From positions 1 through 8,251 of the forward strand of contig JAPOZF010000332.1 of assembly GCA_026706165.1 (NCBI GenBank): 8,251 bases of DNA, in the 5' to 3' direction. Of the stretch, positions 1 to 6,723 are shown piece after piece. How positions within the stretch are numbered: position 1 is the stretch's first letter; the number at the start of each line of letters is the position of its first letter. This stretch comes from Gemmatimonadota bacterium. Lineage in GTDB: Bacteria; Latescibacterota; UBA2968; UBA8231. The notes beneath the pieces were generated by a model. That model saw nothing but the letters and a program-made list of their open reading frames with translations, made no database searches and was not told the DNA's origin. A program made the position numbers and the translations under genes.

Positions 1-810
1 CCCGCCTTCCTCCTTCAGGCTGAACAGGCGCGGGATGTCGGCGAGGTTGCATGAGGGCTCGTGCATGCCGCGCACGTCGGGCGGCAGGCCGGTCATGTTG
101 GCCAGCGCCGTCATCTCGAGCTGCGCCTTGGTGCCGTCCCGGAACGAGTTGTACATCTTGAGGTTGATGTGGCGCCGCGACAGGGTCTCCTCGTCGAACC
201 GGAATCGTTCCGCGGTCGAATCGGGGGTCCCCTCGCGGTCCCCCTTCCGGTAGATCGTCCCTCTGCCGGCGGCGACGATCTCGAACCCGAGGGTGCGCGC
301 CCACTCCACCAGGTGCATGATGCACCCGGGCTGGTCGCCGTCGACCAGGGTGTACACCACCCCGGCCTCGTCCGCTCTCGCCTTGAGCAGGGTTCCGATG
401 GTCACGTCGGTCTCGATGTTGACCATCACGAGGTGCTTGCCGCCGTCGATCGCCGCGGCGGCGTTGGCCGCCCCTGCCTCGGGAATCCCCGTCGCCTCGA
501 CCACGACGTCGATCGAACCGGCGCCGGTGAGAAGAGACGCGTCCTCCGCGACCACCGGACGGCCCCGGAGAACCGCATCGTCGACCTGGCCGGCTGTCCG
601 CGCCTCGGCGACTGCCGCGGGGTCGGTTCCGCAGGTCGCGTAGGCGTCGCGCGCCTGCTCCGGGCGCAGGTCGGCCACCGCGGCCGCCCTCATCCCGGGA
701 ACCTTCGACAGCTGCACCACGAGGCCGCTGCCGAACTTGCCGGCGCCGATGACGCCGACCCGGATCGGGTTCCCATCCGCTTCCCGCTGTGCGAGCAGTT
801 GGCTGAACAT
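1..810 (-). CDS. NAD(P)-dependent oxidoreductase, homoserine dehydrogenase-like (COG4091 type), partial at window edge
   Basis: Reading leftward from an ATG at 808-810, the frame stays open for 270 codons to the window edge, so the C-terminus is missing. An ideal AGGAGG lies at 817-822, six bases before the start, which fixes the start. The protein opens with a Rossmann dinucleotide-binding motif, VGVIGAGKFGSG (residues 18-29, GxGxxG at G22/G24/G27). It continues with a VVVEATG segment typical of the end of such a fold, then GGKHLVMVNIETD and VYTLVDGDQPGC. That order matches predicted homoserine dehydrogenases of COG4091, which from memory are about 430-450 residues with a C-terminal SAF domain. 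The SAF part would lie outside the window. Members often sit in sugar-acid or other carbon-catabolism clusters, but the substrate of this one is unknown. It is likely cytoplasmic; no signal peptide is visible. Family assignment is by motif recall; exact reaction unassigned. Confidence 0.85.
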   Translation of the reverse strand, partial: MFSQLLAQREADGNPIRVGVIGAGKFGSGLVVQLSKVPGMRAAAVADLRPEQARDAYATCGTDPAAVAEARTAGQVDDAVLRGRPVVAEDASLLTGAGSIDVVVEATGIPEAGAANAAAAIDGGKHLVMVNIETDVTIGTLLKARADEAGVVYTLVDGDQPGCIMHLVEWARTLGFEIVAAGRGTIYRKGDREGTPDSTAERFRFDEETLSRRHINLKMYNSFRDGTKAQLEMTALANMTGLPPDVRGMHEPSCNLADIPRLFSLKEEGG

Positions 811-961
811 CCCTGTCCTCCTGTTACGCCAGGTTCTCGAACGTCACCTTCCGCACACGTCCGGAGCCCGGTTTCCGAAAGGGGTTCTCCCTGGTGGCGG
901 CGGCACCGCTTTTGCAGCGAATGCCTTTGCGTATATTCCACCCGATACCGCAGGGATTCCC
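811..961. other. Divergent intergenic region between oxidoreductase and coiled-coil gene
   Basis: These 151 bases separate two genes that start in opposite directions, so promoters for both should lie here. On the plus strand a TATATT hexamer at 932-937 could serve as a -10 element for the coiled-coil gene. The best TTG-containing -35 candidates (around 910-917) match poorly or have spacers of only 14-16 bases. The stretch is visibly less GC-rich around 905-945 than the flanking genes, as expected for a promoter. No clear operator palindrome is seen. Confidence 0.45.
817..822 (-). promoter_or_regulatory. Strong Shine-Dalgarno site of the oxidoreductase gene
   Basis: The minus strand reads AGGAGG followed by six bases and ATG. 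It fixes the start of the partial oxidoreductase gene at 810. Confidence 0.8.
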
Positions 962-1369
962 ATGTCCGAGACGACATCCGCCGAACTCACGACCCGCGAC
1001 GTGCTTGTCCAGATCGACCGCCGACTGGAGCTGAGCGAGGGGGACGTGCGGCGCCTCGACGCCAAACTCGATGATGTCGAGTCCAAGCTCACGGCCAGAA
1101 TCGATGAGGTCGAAAGCAAACTGACCGCAAGAATCGACGGGGTCGAACACAAACTCACAACCAGAATCGACGATGTCGAGCACAGACTCACCGCCAAAAT
1201 CGATGAGGTCGACAACAGGCTCACCGCCAGGATCGACGGACTCGAGGCGAAGATCGACTTGAAAATCGAGCTGCTCCGGAAAGAGACGAACACCCGTTTC
1301 TACTGGATGATCGGCCTGATGTTCGCAACCTGGGTTTCGACCATGGGAACGATCCTGATGCGGACCTGA
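962..1369 (+). CDS. Short hendecad-repeat coiled-coil protein with C-terminal membrane anchor
   Basis: A 135-residue protein of unknown function. Residues 1-36 are a polar helical lead-in. Residues 37-102 are six consecutive 11-residue repeats with consensus D-(D/E/G)-V-E-x-K-L-T-A-R-I, hydrophobic at positions 3, 7 and 11, which predicts a long, right-handed-type coiled coil. Residues 113-133 are hydrophobic (FYWMIGLMFATWVSTMGTIL) and end three residues before the C-terminus, so the protein is probably tail-anchored in the membrane with the rod on the cytoplasmic side. No signal peptide is present. The plan (11-residue repeats, then one terminal membrane helix) recalls Borrelia Bdr proteins and the coiled-coil/membrane proteins grouped as DUF1640; this is architectural resemblance, not proven homology. 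The ATG at 962 is preceded by AGGGA (952-956). Upstream in-frame ATGs (from 737) would run back through the intergenic region and into the opposite-strand oxidoreductase gene and are unlikely. AGA arginine codons recur in the repeats and look unusual beside the GC-rich neighbours. Confidence 0.85.
   Translation: MSETTSAELTTRDVLVQIDRRLELSEGDVRRLDAKLDDVESKLTARIDEVESKLTARIDGVEHKLTTRIDDVEHRLTAKIDEVDNRLTARIDGLEAKIDLKIELLRKETNTRFYWMIGLMFATWVSTMGTILMRT
1070..1267 (+). repeat. Six tandem 33-bp coding repeats
   Basis: The hendecad repeats of the coiled-coil protein are encoded by six 33-base units. They are recognisably similar in DNA as well as protein, with recurring blocks such as AGAATCGA and ATCGATGAGGTCGA. 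The third bases vary between units, so the array is diverged rather than freshly duplicated. Such an array could gain or lose units by recombination or slippage. Confidence 0.8.
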
Positions 1370-1397
1370 GCCCCGGGGACCCTGTTCCTCCCCCGGC

Positions 1398-1419
1398 AAC
1401 CCCTGCCCCACCTGGGGTT
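1398..1419. terminator. Possible bidirectional terminator hairpin between convergent genes
   Basis: AACCCC (1398-1403) pairs with GGGGTT (1414-1419) around a 10-base loop. It lies in the 67-base gap between the coiled-coil gene (plus) and the TIM-barrel gene (minus), where both transcripts should end. There is no clear T-tract on either side, so intrinsic termination is doubtful. Confidence 0.3.
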
Positions 1420-1436
1420 CCCGGACTTTCGCCAGC

Positions 1437-2978
1437 CTACATCTGCCCGCCCGCGGTGGCGGGCGGCTCGACGTAATCGATCCGCAGTTCCACCGACTGC
1501 AGCACCCGCGCCGACTCCAGCGGCGCATAACGGCGCTTCAGCACCACCTCCAGGTCGTTGATCCCCTCCTGCACGAGGGCGCTCGGCAGGTCGAAGCTGA
1601 ACCAGTAGTGGGTGTCGATGCGCTCCGGCAGGCCGCCGCGGGCGGCCCCGTACGACACCAGGCCGCCGTAGAAATGGCTGGTCCGCGCAGGGGTTATCTC
1701 CGTTCCGTTGAAGGTGAACCCCAGCACGTCCTCGGGGCAGTACTGAAGGATGCGCACCCGCAGCTCGACGCGGTCGACCTCGCCGTCCGCCTCGGCCTCC
1801 CGCAGGCGGTCGCCGACCAGGAACGGCACCGCGACCTTCGCACCCTCTTCCAGCTCCCTTGGCAGGTGCCGTTCCTGGGCGAACTCGTCCGCCTCCGCAT
1901 CCCGCACCGGAACCAGGAACTGCTTGCTCCTGCGCGCGTAGATGTCTGGATCGCCGAGCTCGCGCAGGGCCTGGTAGCTGTCGCTGTCGTGCGGCCACGG
2001 CAGGTCGGACAGGTACGCCCCGTCCGCTCCCATGGCGTGGAAATTGGATGCCGCGGCCCTCCGCATTTCCATGGTCAGGGACCGGTGGCGGTCGTCGTAC
2101 GGCACGCGGCCGTGCGGCACGTACACCCAGGTCCCGGCTTCGCCGGCGGCGTCGAGCAGCCAGCGGATGTCCATTTCCGGGCAGAACAGCTGCCCCGGCG
2201 GCCTGGGGACGACGAGGTCGACCAGCCCCTCGCGCATCCAGGCGCGCACGTCCATGCCAATGCCGAGGTTCTGCTCCTCCGAGGGATACACCCTCGAAGC
2301 GAGGCAGAGCCGCTCCCCCCGCTCCCGCCCGAGGCGGTCGAGCATGGCGCGCACCTCGCGCACGAACCCGGTCAGTATGCCGGCGCTCTCCCGGGCCCGG
2401 GAGGGCTGGAAGAAAACCCCGATGTAGGGGTCCATTTCCAGTCCGCAGGGACCGTAGCTCATGACCTCCTCGATGAGGCGCAGCCGCTCTTCGCGCACCT
2501 CGGGAAGGGCGTAATTCTCGGCGGTGGCCGCGTACGGATGGCCGCCGCCCGCCTCCTCGCCGATCATCACCTCGGGATGCTCGCGCTTGAGGCGGCTCAT
2601 CATGTAGAGGTTGGATTCCGTCGAGGCGTCGTTCATGCGCATGCTGCACAGCACCTGCAGCCCCTTCTCGCGCGCCCTGTCGACGACCACCCGCAGCACG
2701 TCGTTGCCGGCGGCGATCGCCTGCTTGGCGTTCTCGGCCGCCCGCCACCACATCACTCCGTGGTTGTGCCGGCCTTCGACGTCCCCCCACTGCACCCCCA
2801 CCCGGGTGTCGTGAAAAAAGGTCTGCCCCGAGGCCAGGCCGTACGACAGGGTGTCGACCCCGGTGCCGAGCAGCTCGTCGACCGGCTGCCGCAGCTGGTG
2901 CAGGCTCATCGGCGGGTCGTAGCGGTAGAAGCTGTAGTGCCGCCCGTCGTTGTAGTAGATCAGTTTCGGCTTCTTCAT
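1437..2978 (-). CDS. Glycoside-hydrolase-like TIM-barrel protein with C-terminal beta-rich domain, function unknown
   Basis: A 513-residue protein starting MKKPKLIYYNDG. I do not recognise a characterised family. Residues 1 to about 350 read as a (beta/alpha)8 barrel of glycoside hydrolase type. Short strands end in polar residues that could form an active site: YYNDGRH (8-14), SMRMND (112-117), GLEMDP (179-184, with E181 and D183 as acid candidates), PHGRVPYDD (288-296) and GADGAYLSD (317-325). Residues about 385-513 are beta-rich (VELRVRILQY, FTFNGTEITP, YWFSFDLP, LEVVLKRRY), resembling an accessory beta-sandwich seen on uncharacterised carbohydrate-active-like proteins. There is no signal peptide, so it probably acts in the cytoplasm. 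The ATG at 2978 is favoured because the conserved-looking strand begins right after it. A 15-codon longer start at 3023 adds only an arginine-rich tail. Only a weak GGGA precedes the ATG. The substrate is not inferable; a sugar or glycoside is a guess from the fold. Confidence 0.75.
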   Translation of the reverse strand: MKKPKLIYYNDGRHYSFYRYDPPMSLHQLRQPVDELLGTGVDTLSYGLASGQTFFHDTRVGVQWGDVEGRHNHGVMWWRAAENAKQAIAAGNDVLRVVVDRAREKGLQVLCSMRMNDASTESNLYMMSRLKREHPEVMIGEEAGGGHPYAATAENYALPEVREERLRLIEEVMSYGPCGLEMDPYIGVFFQPSRARESAGILTGFVREVRAMLDRLGRERGERLCLASRVYPSEEQNLGIGMDVRAWMREGLVDLVVPRPPGQLFCPEMDIRWLLDAAGEAGTWVYVPHGRVPYDDRHRSLTMEMRRAAASNFHAMGADGAYLSDLPWPHDSDSYQALRELGDPDIYARRSKQFLVPVRDAEADEFAQERHLPRELEEGAKVAVPFLVGDRLREAEADGEVDRVELRVRILQYCPEDVLGFTFNGTEITPARTSHFYGGLVSYGAARGGLPERIDTHYWFSFDLPSALVQEGINDLEVVLKRRYAPLESARVLQSVELRIDYVEPPATAGGQM

Positions 2979-3160
2979 CGCGCCATTCCCGGTTAACCCC
3001 TGGGAACGACAGTCGCGCCGCAATTCCAGTCAGTTGGACGACTGCTGTTCGGGGCGGGTTGAAATCGCGGAGCCCAAGCTAACGATTTGCGGCGGCCATG
3101 TCGCGGCTGGCGCGTCGATGCCCACCCCTCCGCGGGCCGCTTTCCCCGGCCCGAATTTGT

Positions 3161-3190
3161 TTGCCAGGATCCCGCGTCCAGTGGTATACT
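3161..3190 (+). promoter_or_regulatory. Sigma70-like promoter of the helicase-nuclease gene
   Basis: TTGCCA at 3161-3166 and TATACT at 3185-3190 are separated by 18 bases. This is a good match to the TTGACA / TATAAT consensus in otherwise GC-rich DNA. Transcription would start near 3197, leaving a leader of about 80 bases before the ATG at 3276. A direct repeat ACTTG (3188-3192 and 3198-3202, 10 bases apart) overlaps the expected start point and could be an operator, but it is too short to claim. I see no LexA-type box. Confidence 0.6.
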
Positions 3191-3257
3191 TGCGAGCACT
3201 TGTCCATCAGTGCAGCTCCCGGCTTCCACTCCCCACCCCTCGGCCGGCAGCTTCAGC

Positions 3258-3262
3258 AGGAG
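3258..3262 (+). promoter_or_regulatory. Ribosome binding site of the helicase-nuclease gene, unusually long spacing
   Basis: AGGAG lies 13 bases before the ATG at 3276, longer than the usual 5-9. No other in-frame start fits better: upstream in-frame codons read back across the promoter, and the protein has no further methionine before the helicase domain. Translation may therefore be moderate. Confidence 0.5.
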
Positions 3263-3275
3263 TTGCCCGAATCCC

Positions 3276-6200
3276 ATGATTCGCAGGATCGATCCCTCGG
3301 AGTTCCCCGAGGATCCGCCGGAAGACGGCCGCCTGTCCGAACCGCCCCCCGCGCCGGAGCAGCGGACCCCCAAGGCCGGAAATCTGCGGGCCCGCCTCGA
3401 GCAGATCCGCAAGCTCGCCGCCGCGGGCAGGCTCGATCCCGGCGACCTGCCGGCCATCGACGCGGCAGCGGCTCCACCTGCAGGAGCGCGAAGGGGCGCG
3501 GCCTGCGCGCCTCCCCCGGCGCCGCCACCGCCGGCCGGTTACCCTGTCCGGTCCGCCTCCGAGGCGCCCGGGCTCTCCCTTGCCGACTACATCGAGCAGC
3601 TCAAACGCACCGTCGCCGGAGAGTCGATCGTTCACGAGCGCACCATCCCGCCGCAGCCGGAAGCCCACGCGGAACGGATCGATCACCTCGGTCCCGGGGT
3701 GGAGCGCGTCGTCGAAGCCGCCGGAGTCGGCCGCCTCTACAGCCACCAGGAAGAGGCGCTCCGCCACATCGGCGGGGGCCGCAACGTCGTCGTCGCGACT
3801 CCGACCGCCTCGGGCAAGTCGCTTATCTACAACGCCGCGGTGCTCTCGTCGCTGCTGGCCGATCCCCGAGGGCGCGCCCTTTACGTCTTTCCGCTCAAGG
3901 CGCTCGAGCAGGACCAGCACGCCGAGCTGCAGTCGCTGCTCGCAGAGCTGAACCGCAGTTCCGGAGCGGAGCTGCGCGCCGGGATCTACGACGGCGACAC
4001 GAAGCCCCACGAACGCCGCAAAATCAGGGAGAATCCGCCGCACATCCTCATAACCACCCCCGACATGCTGCACGGCGGCATCCTGGCGTTCCGCGAAACC
4101 TGGGAAAGCTTCCTCGCCCAACTCCGCTTCGTCGTGCTCGACGAGCTGCACGCCTACAGCGGCATCTTCGGCAGCCACGTCCTGCACGTGGTCCGGCGGC
4201 TCAACCGCATCTGCGCCGCCTGCGGCAGCGACCCCCGCTACATCGCCTGCTCGGCCACCATCGGCAATCCCGCCGAGTTCGCCGCCAGGCTCTGCAACCG
4301 CCAATTCACCGCGGTCACCGAAAGCGGGTCCCCCGCGGCGGCGCGGCACTTCCTCTTTCTCAACCCCCCGGAAAGCCCCAACACCGCCGCCGCCCGCCTG
4401 TTGCAGCTCGGGGTGTCGCAGGGTTTCCGCTCCATCGTGTTCACGCGCGCCCGCGTCGTCACCGAGCTAATCTACCGCTGGGCAACGCAGGCGCGCCCCG
4501 ACCTGCGCGACCGCATCAGCTCGTACCGCGCCGGGTACATGCCGGAGGAGCGCCGCGAGATCGAAGCCCGGCTGGTCTCCGGCGACCTGCTCGGGGTGGT
4601 CTCGACCTCGGCGCTGGAGCTCGGCATCGATATCGGGGGGCTCGACGTATGCGTGCTCGTCGGCTACCCGGGGAGCATCGTCAACACCTGGCAGCGCGCC
4701 GGGCGCGTCGGGCGTTCCGGGCGCGAGTCGCTGGTGCTCCTCATCGCCGGCCGCGACGCCCTCGACCAGTTCTTCATGGCCCACCCGCGGCACCTCTTCC
4801 AGCGCCGGGTCGAGAACGCCGTCGCCGACCCCTCGAACCGCTACATCCTCCAGGACCACCTCGCCTGCGCGGCCCGCGAGCTGCCGCTCACGGCCGACGA
4901 ACCCGAGTACGCCATCGACGGCTACCGCGAAGCCCTCGACGAACTCACCGCCGCGGGGACGCTGCTGCGCAGCGCCGACGGCGACGCCTGGTTCGCGGCG
5001 CGCCGGCAGCCGCACCGCCTGGTCAGCATGCGCTCCATCGGCGAGTCGTGGAACATCGTGCACGGGCGGCGGACCATAGGCTCGGTGAGCGGCGGACAGC
5101 TCTACGGCGAGTGCTACGAGGGGGCCATCTACCTGCACCGAGGCCGCCAGTACCTGATCGGCGAGCGCAATCCCGCCAAACGGCAGATCGAGGCCGAGGC
5201 GGTCGACGTCCCCTGGTACACCCGGCCCAAGTACGAAAAGGAGACGGAGATCATCGAAGAGCTGCGCGCCAGGCCGATGCACGGGTACATGGCCAGGCTC
5301 GGCCGGCTGCTGGTCAGCTCACAGGTTATCGCCTTCGAGAAAGTGCGCGTCGGCGACCAGGCCATCCTCGGCCGCCACCCCCTCGAAAGCCCGGTCCAGC
5401 AGTTCGAGACCGTCGGCTTCTGGATCGAGATGGACGCCTCCTTCAAGAAGCAGCTCAAGCGCCGCGGCTTTCACCACATGGGCTCCCTGCACGCCGTCGA
5501 GCACGCCGTGAAGTCGCTGTTCCCGTTGCTGGCGCTGAGCAAGCAGACCGACGTCGGCGGCATCTGCTACCCGCTGCACCCGCAGCTGGGAAAGGGCGCC
5601 GTCTTCATCTACGACCAGTACCCGGGGGGCATCGGCCTCGCCGAGACCGGGTACGACATGCTCGACCGCCTGTTCTCCCTCACCCTCGAAATGGTCGCCG
5701 GCTGCGACTGCGCCGAGGGCTGTCCCTCGTGCATCCACTTCCCCACCTGCGGCGCCGGCAACCACCCCCTCGACAAGGCGGGCTGCATCCACCTGCTCGA
5801 GCTGCTGACCGGACGGCGCAGCCTCGACGAGGAATCGCTGGCGGTCGGCGCCGTCGAGGAAGAGCCGCCGCTGTTCGCCGACTGGGAGCTGGAAAAAGAC
5901 CGGGAAGAAGAGGAAGACCCTCCCGGAACGGAGGAGAGCCCGCACGTCGTGGTGTTCGACCTCGAAACCCAGCTCAGCGCCGCCGAGGTGGGAGGCTGGA
6001 ACAAGACCAGCCTGATGCGGGTGTCGTGCGGCATCGCCTGGGACAGCCGCGAGGACCGCTTCATCACCTACTTCGAGGACCGCATCGACGAGCTGATCGG
6101 GCTGCTCCAGAGAGCCGACCTCGTCGTCGGCTTCAACGTCCTCGGCTTCGACTACAGCGTCCTGCGCGGCTACTCCCGCTGCGACTTCCGCGAGCTCAAC

Positions 6201-6512
6201 ACCCTCGACATCCTGCGCGAGGTGCACGCCCACCTCAACTACCGCGTCAGTCTCCAGGGCCTGGCCGCGGCGACCCTCAACGCCCGCAAGACCGCCGACG
6301 GCCTGCAGGCGCTGCGCTGGTGGAAGCAGGGCCGCCTCGACCTCATCGAGGAGTACTGCCGCCACGACGTCCAGCTCACCCGCGACCTCTTCCGGCACGG
6401 CCTCGACAAGGGGTTCCTGCTGTTCGACCGCAAGAACGAGGGCCGCATGCGCGTGCCGGTGGACTGGCGCGAACAGGTGGCGGCGGCAGCTTCCGCGGCG
6501 AGGGCAAACTGA
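3276..6512 (+). CDS. MrfA-MrfB fusion: DEAD/DEAH repair helicase with C-terminal DEDDy exonuclease domain
   Basis: A 1078-residue protein. Residues 1-95 are proline- and alanine-rich with one amphipathic helix (about 30-50). From about 95 it follows B. subtilis MrfA (YprA): YSHQEEAL Q-motif, Walker A TPTASGKS (175-182), DELH (289-292), SAT (326-328), SALELGIDI (445-453) and QRAGRVGR (473-480). These form two RecA domains of superfamily 2. A DUF1998-type module carries cysteines C810, C812, C816, C819 and C825, the metal-binding cluster of MrfA/Hrq1-type helicases. After an acidic linker (about 855-888) comes an RNase H-like domain of MrfB (YprB) type: FDLET (D895, E897), GFNVLGFD (D959) and YCRHD (Y1027, D1031), a complete DEDDy set. 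In B. subtilis MrfA is a DNA translocase and MrfB a nuclease, both needed for a UvrA-independent response to mitomycin C. Here helicase and nuclease would act in cis on damaged DNA. All catalytic motifs are intact, so it should be active. The C-terminal repeat region of B. subtilis MrfB is absent. Confidence 0.92.
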   Translation: MIRRIDPSEFPEDPPEDGRLSEPPPAPEQRTPKAGNLRARLEQIRKLAAAGRLDPGDLPAIDAAAAPPAGARRGAACAPPPAPPPPAGYPVRSASEAPGLSLADYIEQLKRTVAGESIVHERTIPPQPEAHAERIDHLGPGVERVVEAAGVGRLYSHQEEALRHIGGGRNVVVATPTASGKSLIYNAAVLSSLLADPRGRALYVFPLKALEQDQHAELQSLLAELNRSSGAELRAGIYDGDTKPHERRKIRENPPHILITTPDMLHGGILAFRETWESFLAQLRFVVLDELHAYSGIFGSHVLHVVRRLNRICAACGSDPRYIACSATIGNPAEFAARLCNRQFTAVTESGSPAAARHFLFLNPPESPNTAAARLLQLGVSQGFRSIVFTRARVVTELIYRWATQARPDLRDRISSYRAGYMPEERREIEARLVSGDLLGVVSTSALELGIDIGGLDVCVLVGYPGSIVNTWQRAGRVGRSGRESLVLLIAGRDALDQFFMAHPRHLFQRRVENAVADPSNRYILQDHLACAARELPLTADEPEYAIDGYREALDELTAAGTLLRSADGDAWFAARRQPHRLVSMRSIGESWNIVHGRRTIGSVSGGQLYGECYEGAIYLHRGRQYLIGERNPAKRQIEAEAVDVPWYTRPKYEKETEIIEELRARPMHGYMARLGRLLVSSQVIAFEKVRVGDQAILGRHPLESPVQQFETVGFWIEMDASFKKQLKRRGFHHMGSLHAVEHAVKSLFPLLALSKQTDVGGICYPLHPQLGKGAVFIYDQYPGGIGLAETGYDMLDRLFSLTLEMVAGCDCAEGCPSCIHFPTCGAGNHPLDKAGCIHLLELLTGRRSLDEESLAVGAVEEEPPLFADWELEKDREEEEDPPGTEESPHVVVFDLETQLSAAEVGGWNKTSLMRVSCGIAWDSREDRFITYFEDRIDELIGLLQRADLVVGFNVLGFDYSVLRGYSRCDFRELNTLDILREVHAHLNYRVSLQGLAAATLNARKTADGLQALRWWKQGRLDLIEEYCRHDVQLTRDLFRHGLDKGFLLFDRKNEGRMRVPVDWREQVAAAASAARAN

Positions 6513-6585
6513 AGCGGCGATCCGGACCGCGGGGCGGGGCGGCCGGATTCGGTTCGATTGTCCGTCGCCCCAGGGAGGCCGGACA

Positions 6586-6622
6586 CCCCGGGGGGCGGGA
6601 AGCTCCGGGTTCCCCGGGGGGC
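6586..6622. repeat. Direct repeat of an 11-base GC block
   Basis: CCCCGGGGGGC occurs at 6586-6596 and again at 6612-6622, with start points 26 bases apart. Because its core CCCCGGGG is self-complementary, the two copies can also pair with each other as a hairpin. It may form part of a transcription end for the convergent genes; chance in GC-rich DNA is also possible. Confidence 0.4.
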
Positions 6623-6704
6623 TCGAGGGCTGGGTGGAAAGGAGCGGTGCGCCAGTCGCCTGCCCGCCGCCGCCGTTGTCGACGAGTTCAGCTGCGGCGC
6701 CGCA

Positions 6705-6723
6705 CACCCCGCCATAGCGGGTG
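6705..6723. terminator. Hairpin that may end one or both convergent transcripts
   Basis: CCCGC (6708-6712) pairs with GCGGG (6717-6721) around a CATA loop. Two more pairs (C6705-G6723 and A6706-T6722) form beyond a bulged C at 6707. It is among the best stems in the intergenic region. There is no downstream T-run on either strand, so it could be a structure used with Rho or simply fortuitous. Confidence 0.22.

Larger units (their letters stand above)
2979..3275. other. Divergent intergenic region upstream of TIM-barrel and helicase genes
   Basis: These 297 bases lie between two genes starting in opposite directions. The right part holds a convincing plus-strand promoter for the helicase gene (3161-3190). 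For the minus-strand gene I found no convincing -10/-35 pair near its start. No RNA gene or complete small coding region is evident; the short frames crossing this stretch have no ribosome site and unremarkable composition. Confidence 0.6.

Noticed and set aside
61..1074. A 337-codon plus-strand open frame over the left end
   Set aside because: It is antisense to the oxidoreductase frame, which has a Rossmann motif and a strong ribosome site, and it then overlaps the coiled-coil gene in another frame.
1070..1267. Possible CRISPR-like array because of regular 33-bp periodicity
   Set aside because: There are no unique spacers; the whole unit repeats in frame and codes for hendecads.
824..1528. 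Minus-strand repetitive frames over the coiled-coil gene
   Set aside because: Their repeats are only the antisense reading of the 33-bp coding repeats. The plus-strand reading gives a sensible coiled coil with a membrane helix.
1608..2996. A 462-codon plus-strand open frame over the large TIM-barrel gene
   Set aside because: It is His/Pro/Arg/Val-rich without domain motifs and antisense to a frame with clear strand-and-motif structure.
6545..6570. tRNA T-loop-like GGTTCGATTG
   Set aside because: The flanking bases do not form the T-stem, and no acceptor, D or anticodon arm can be built around it.
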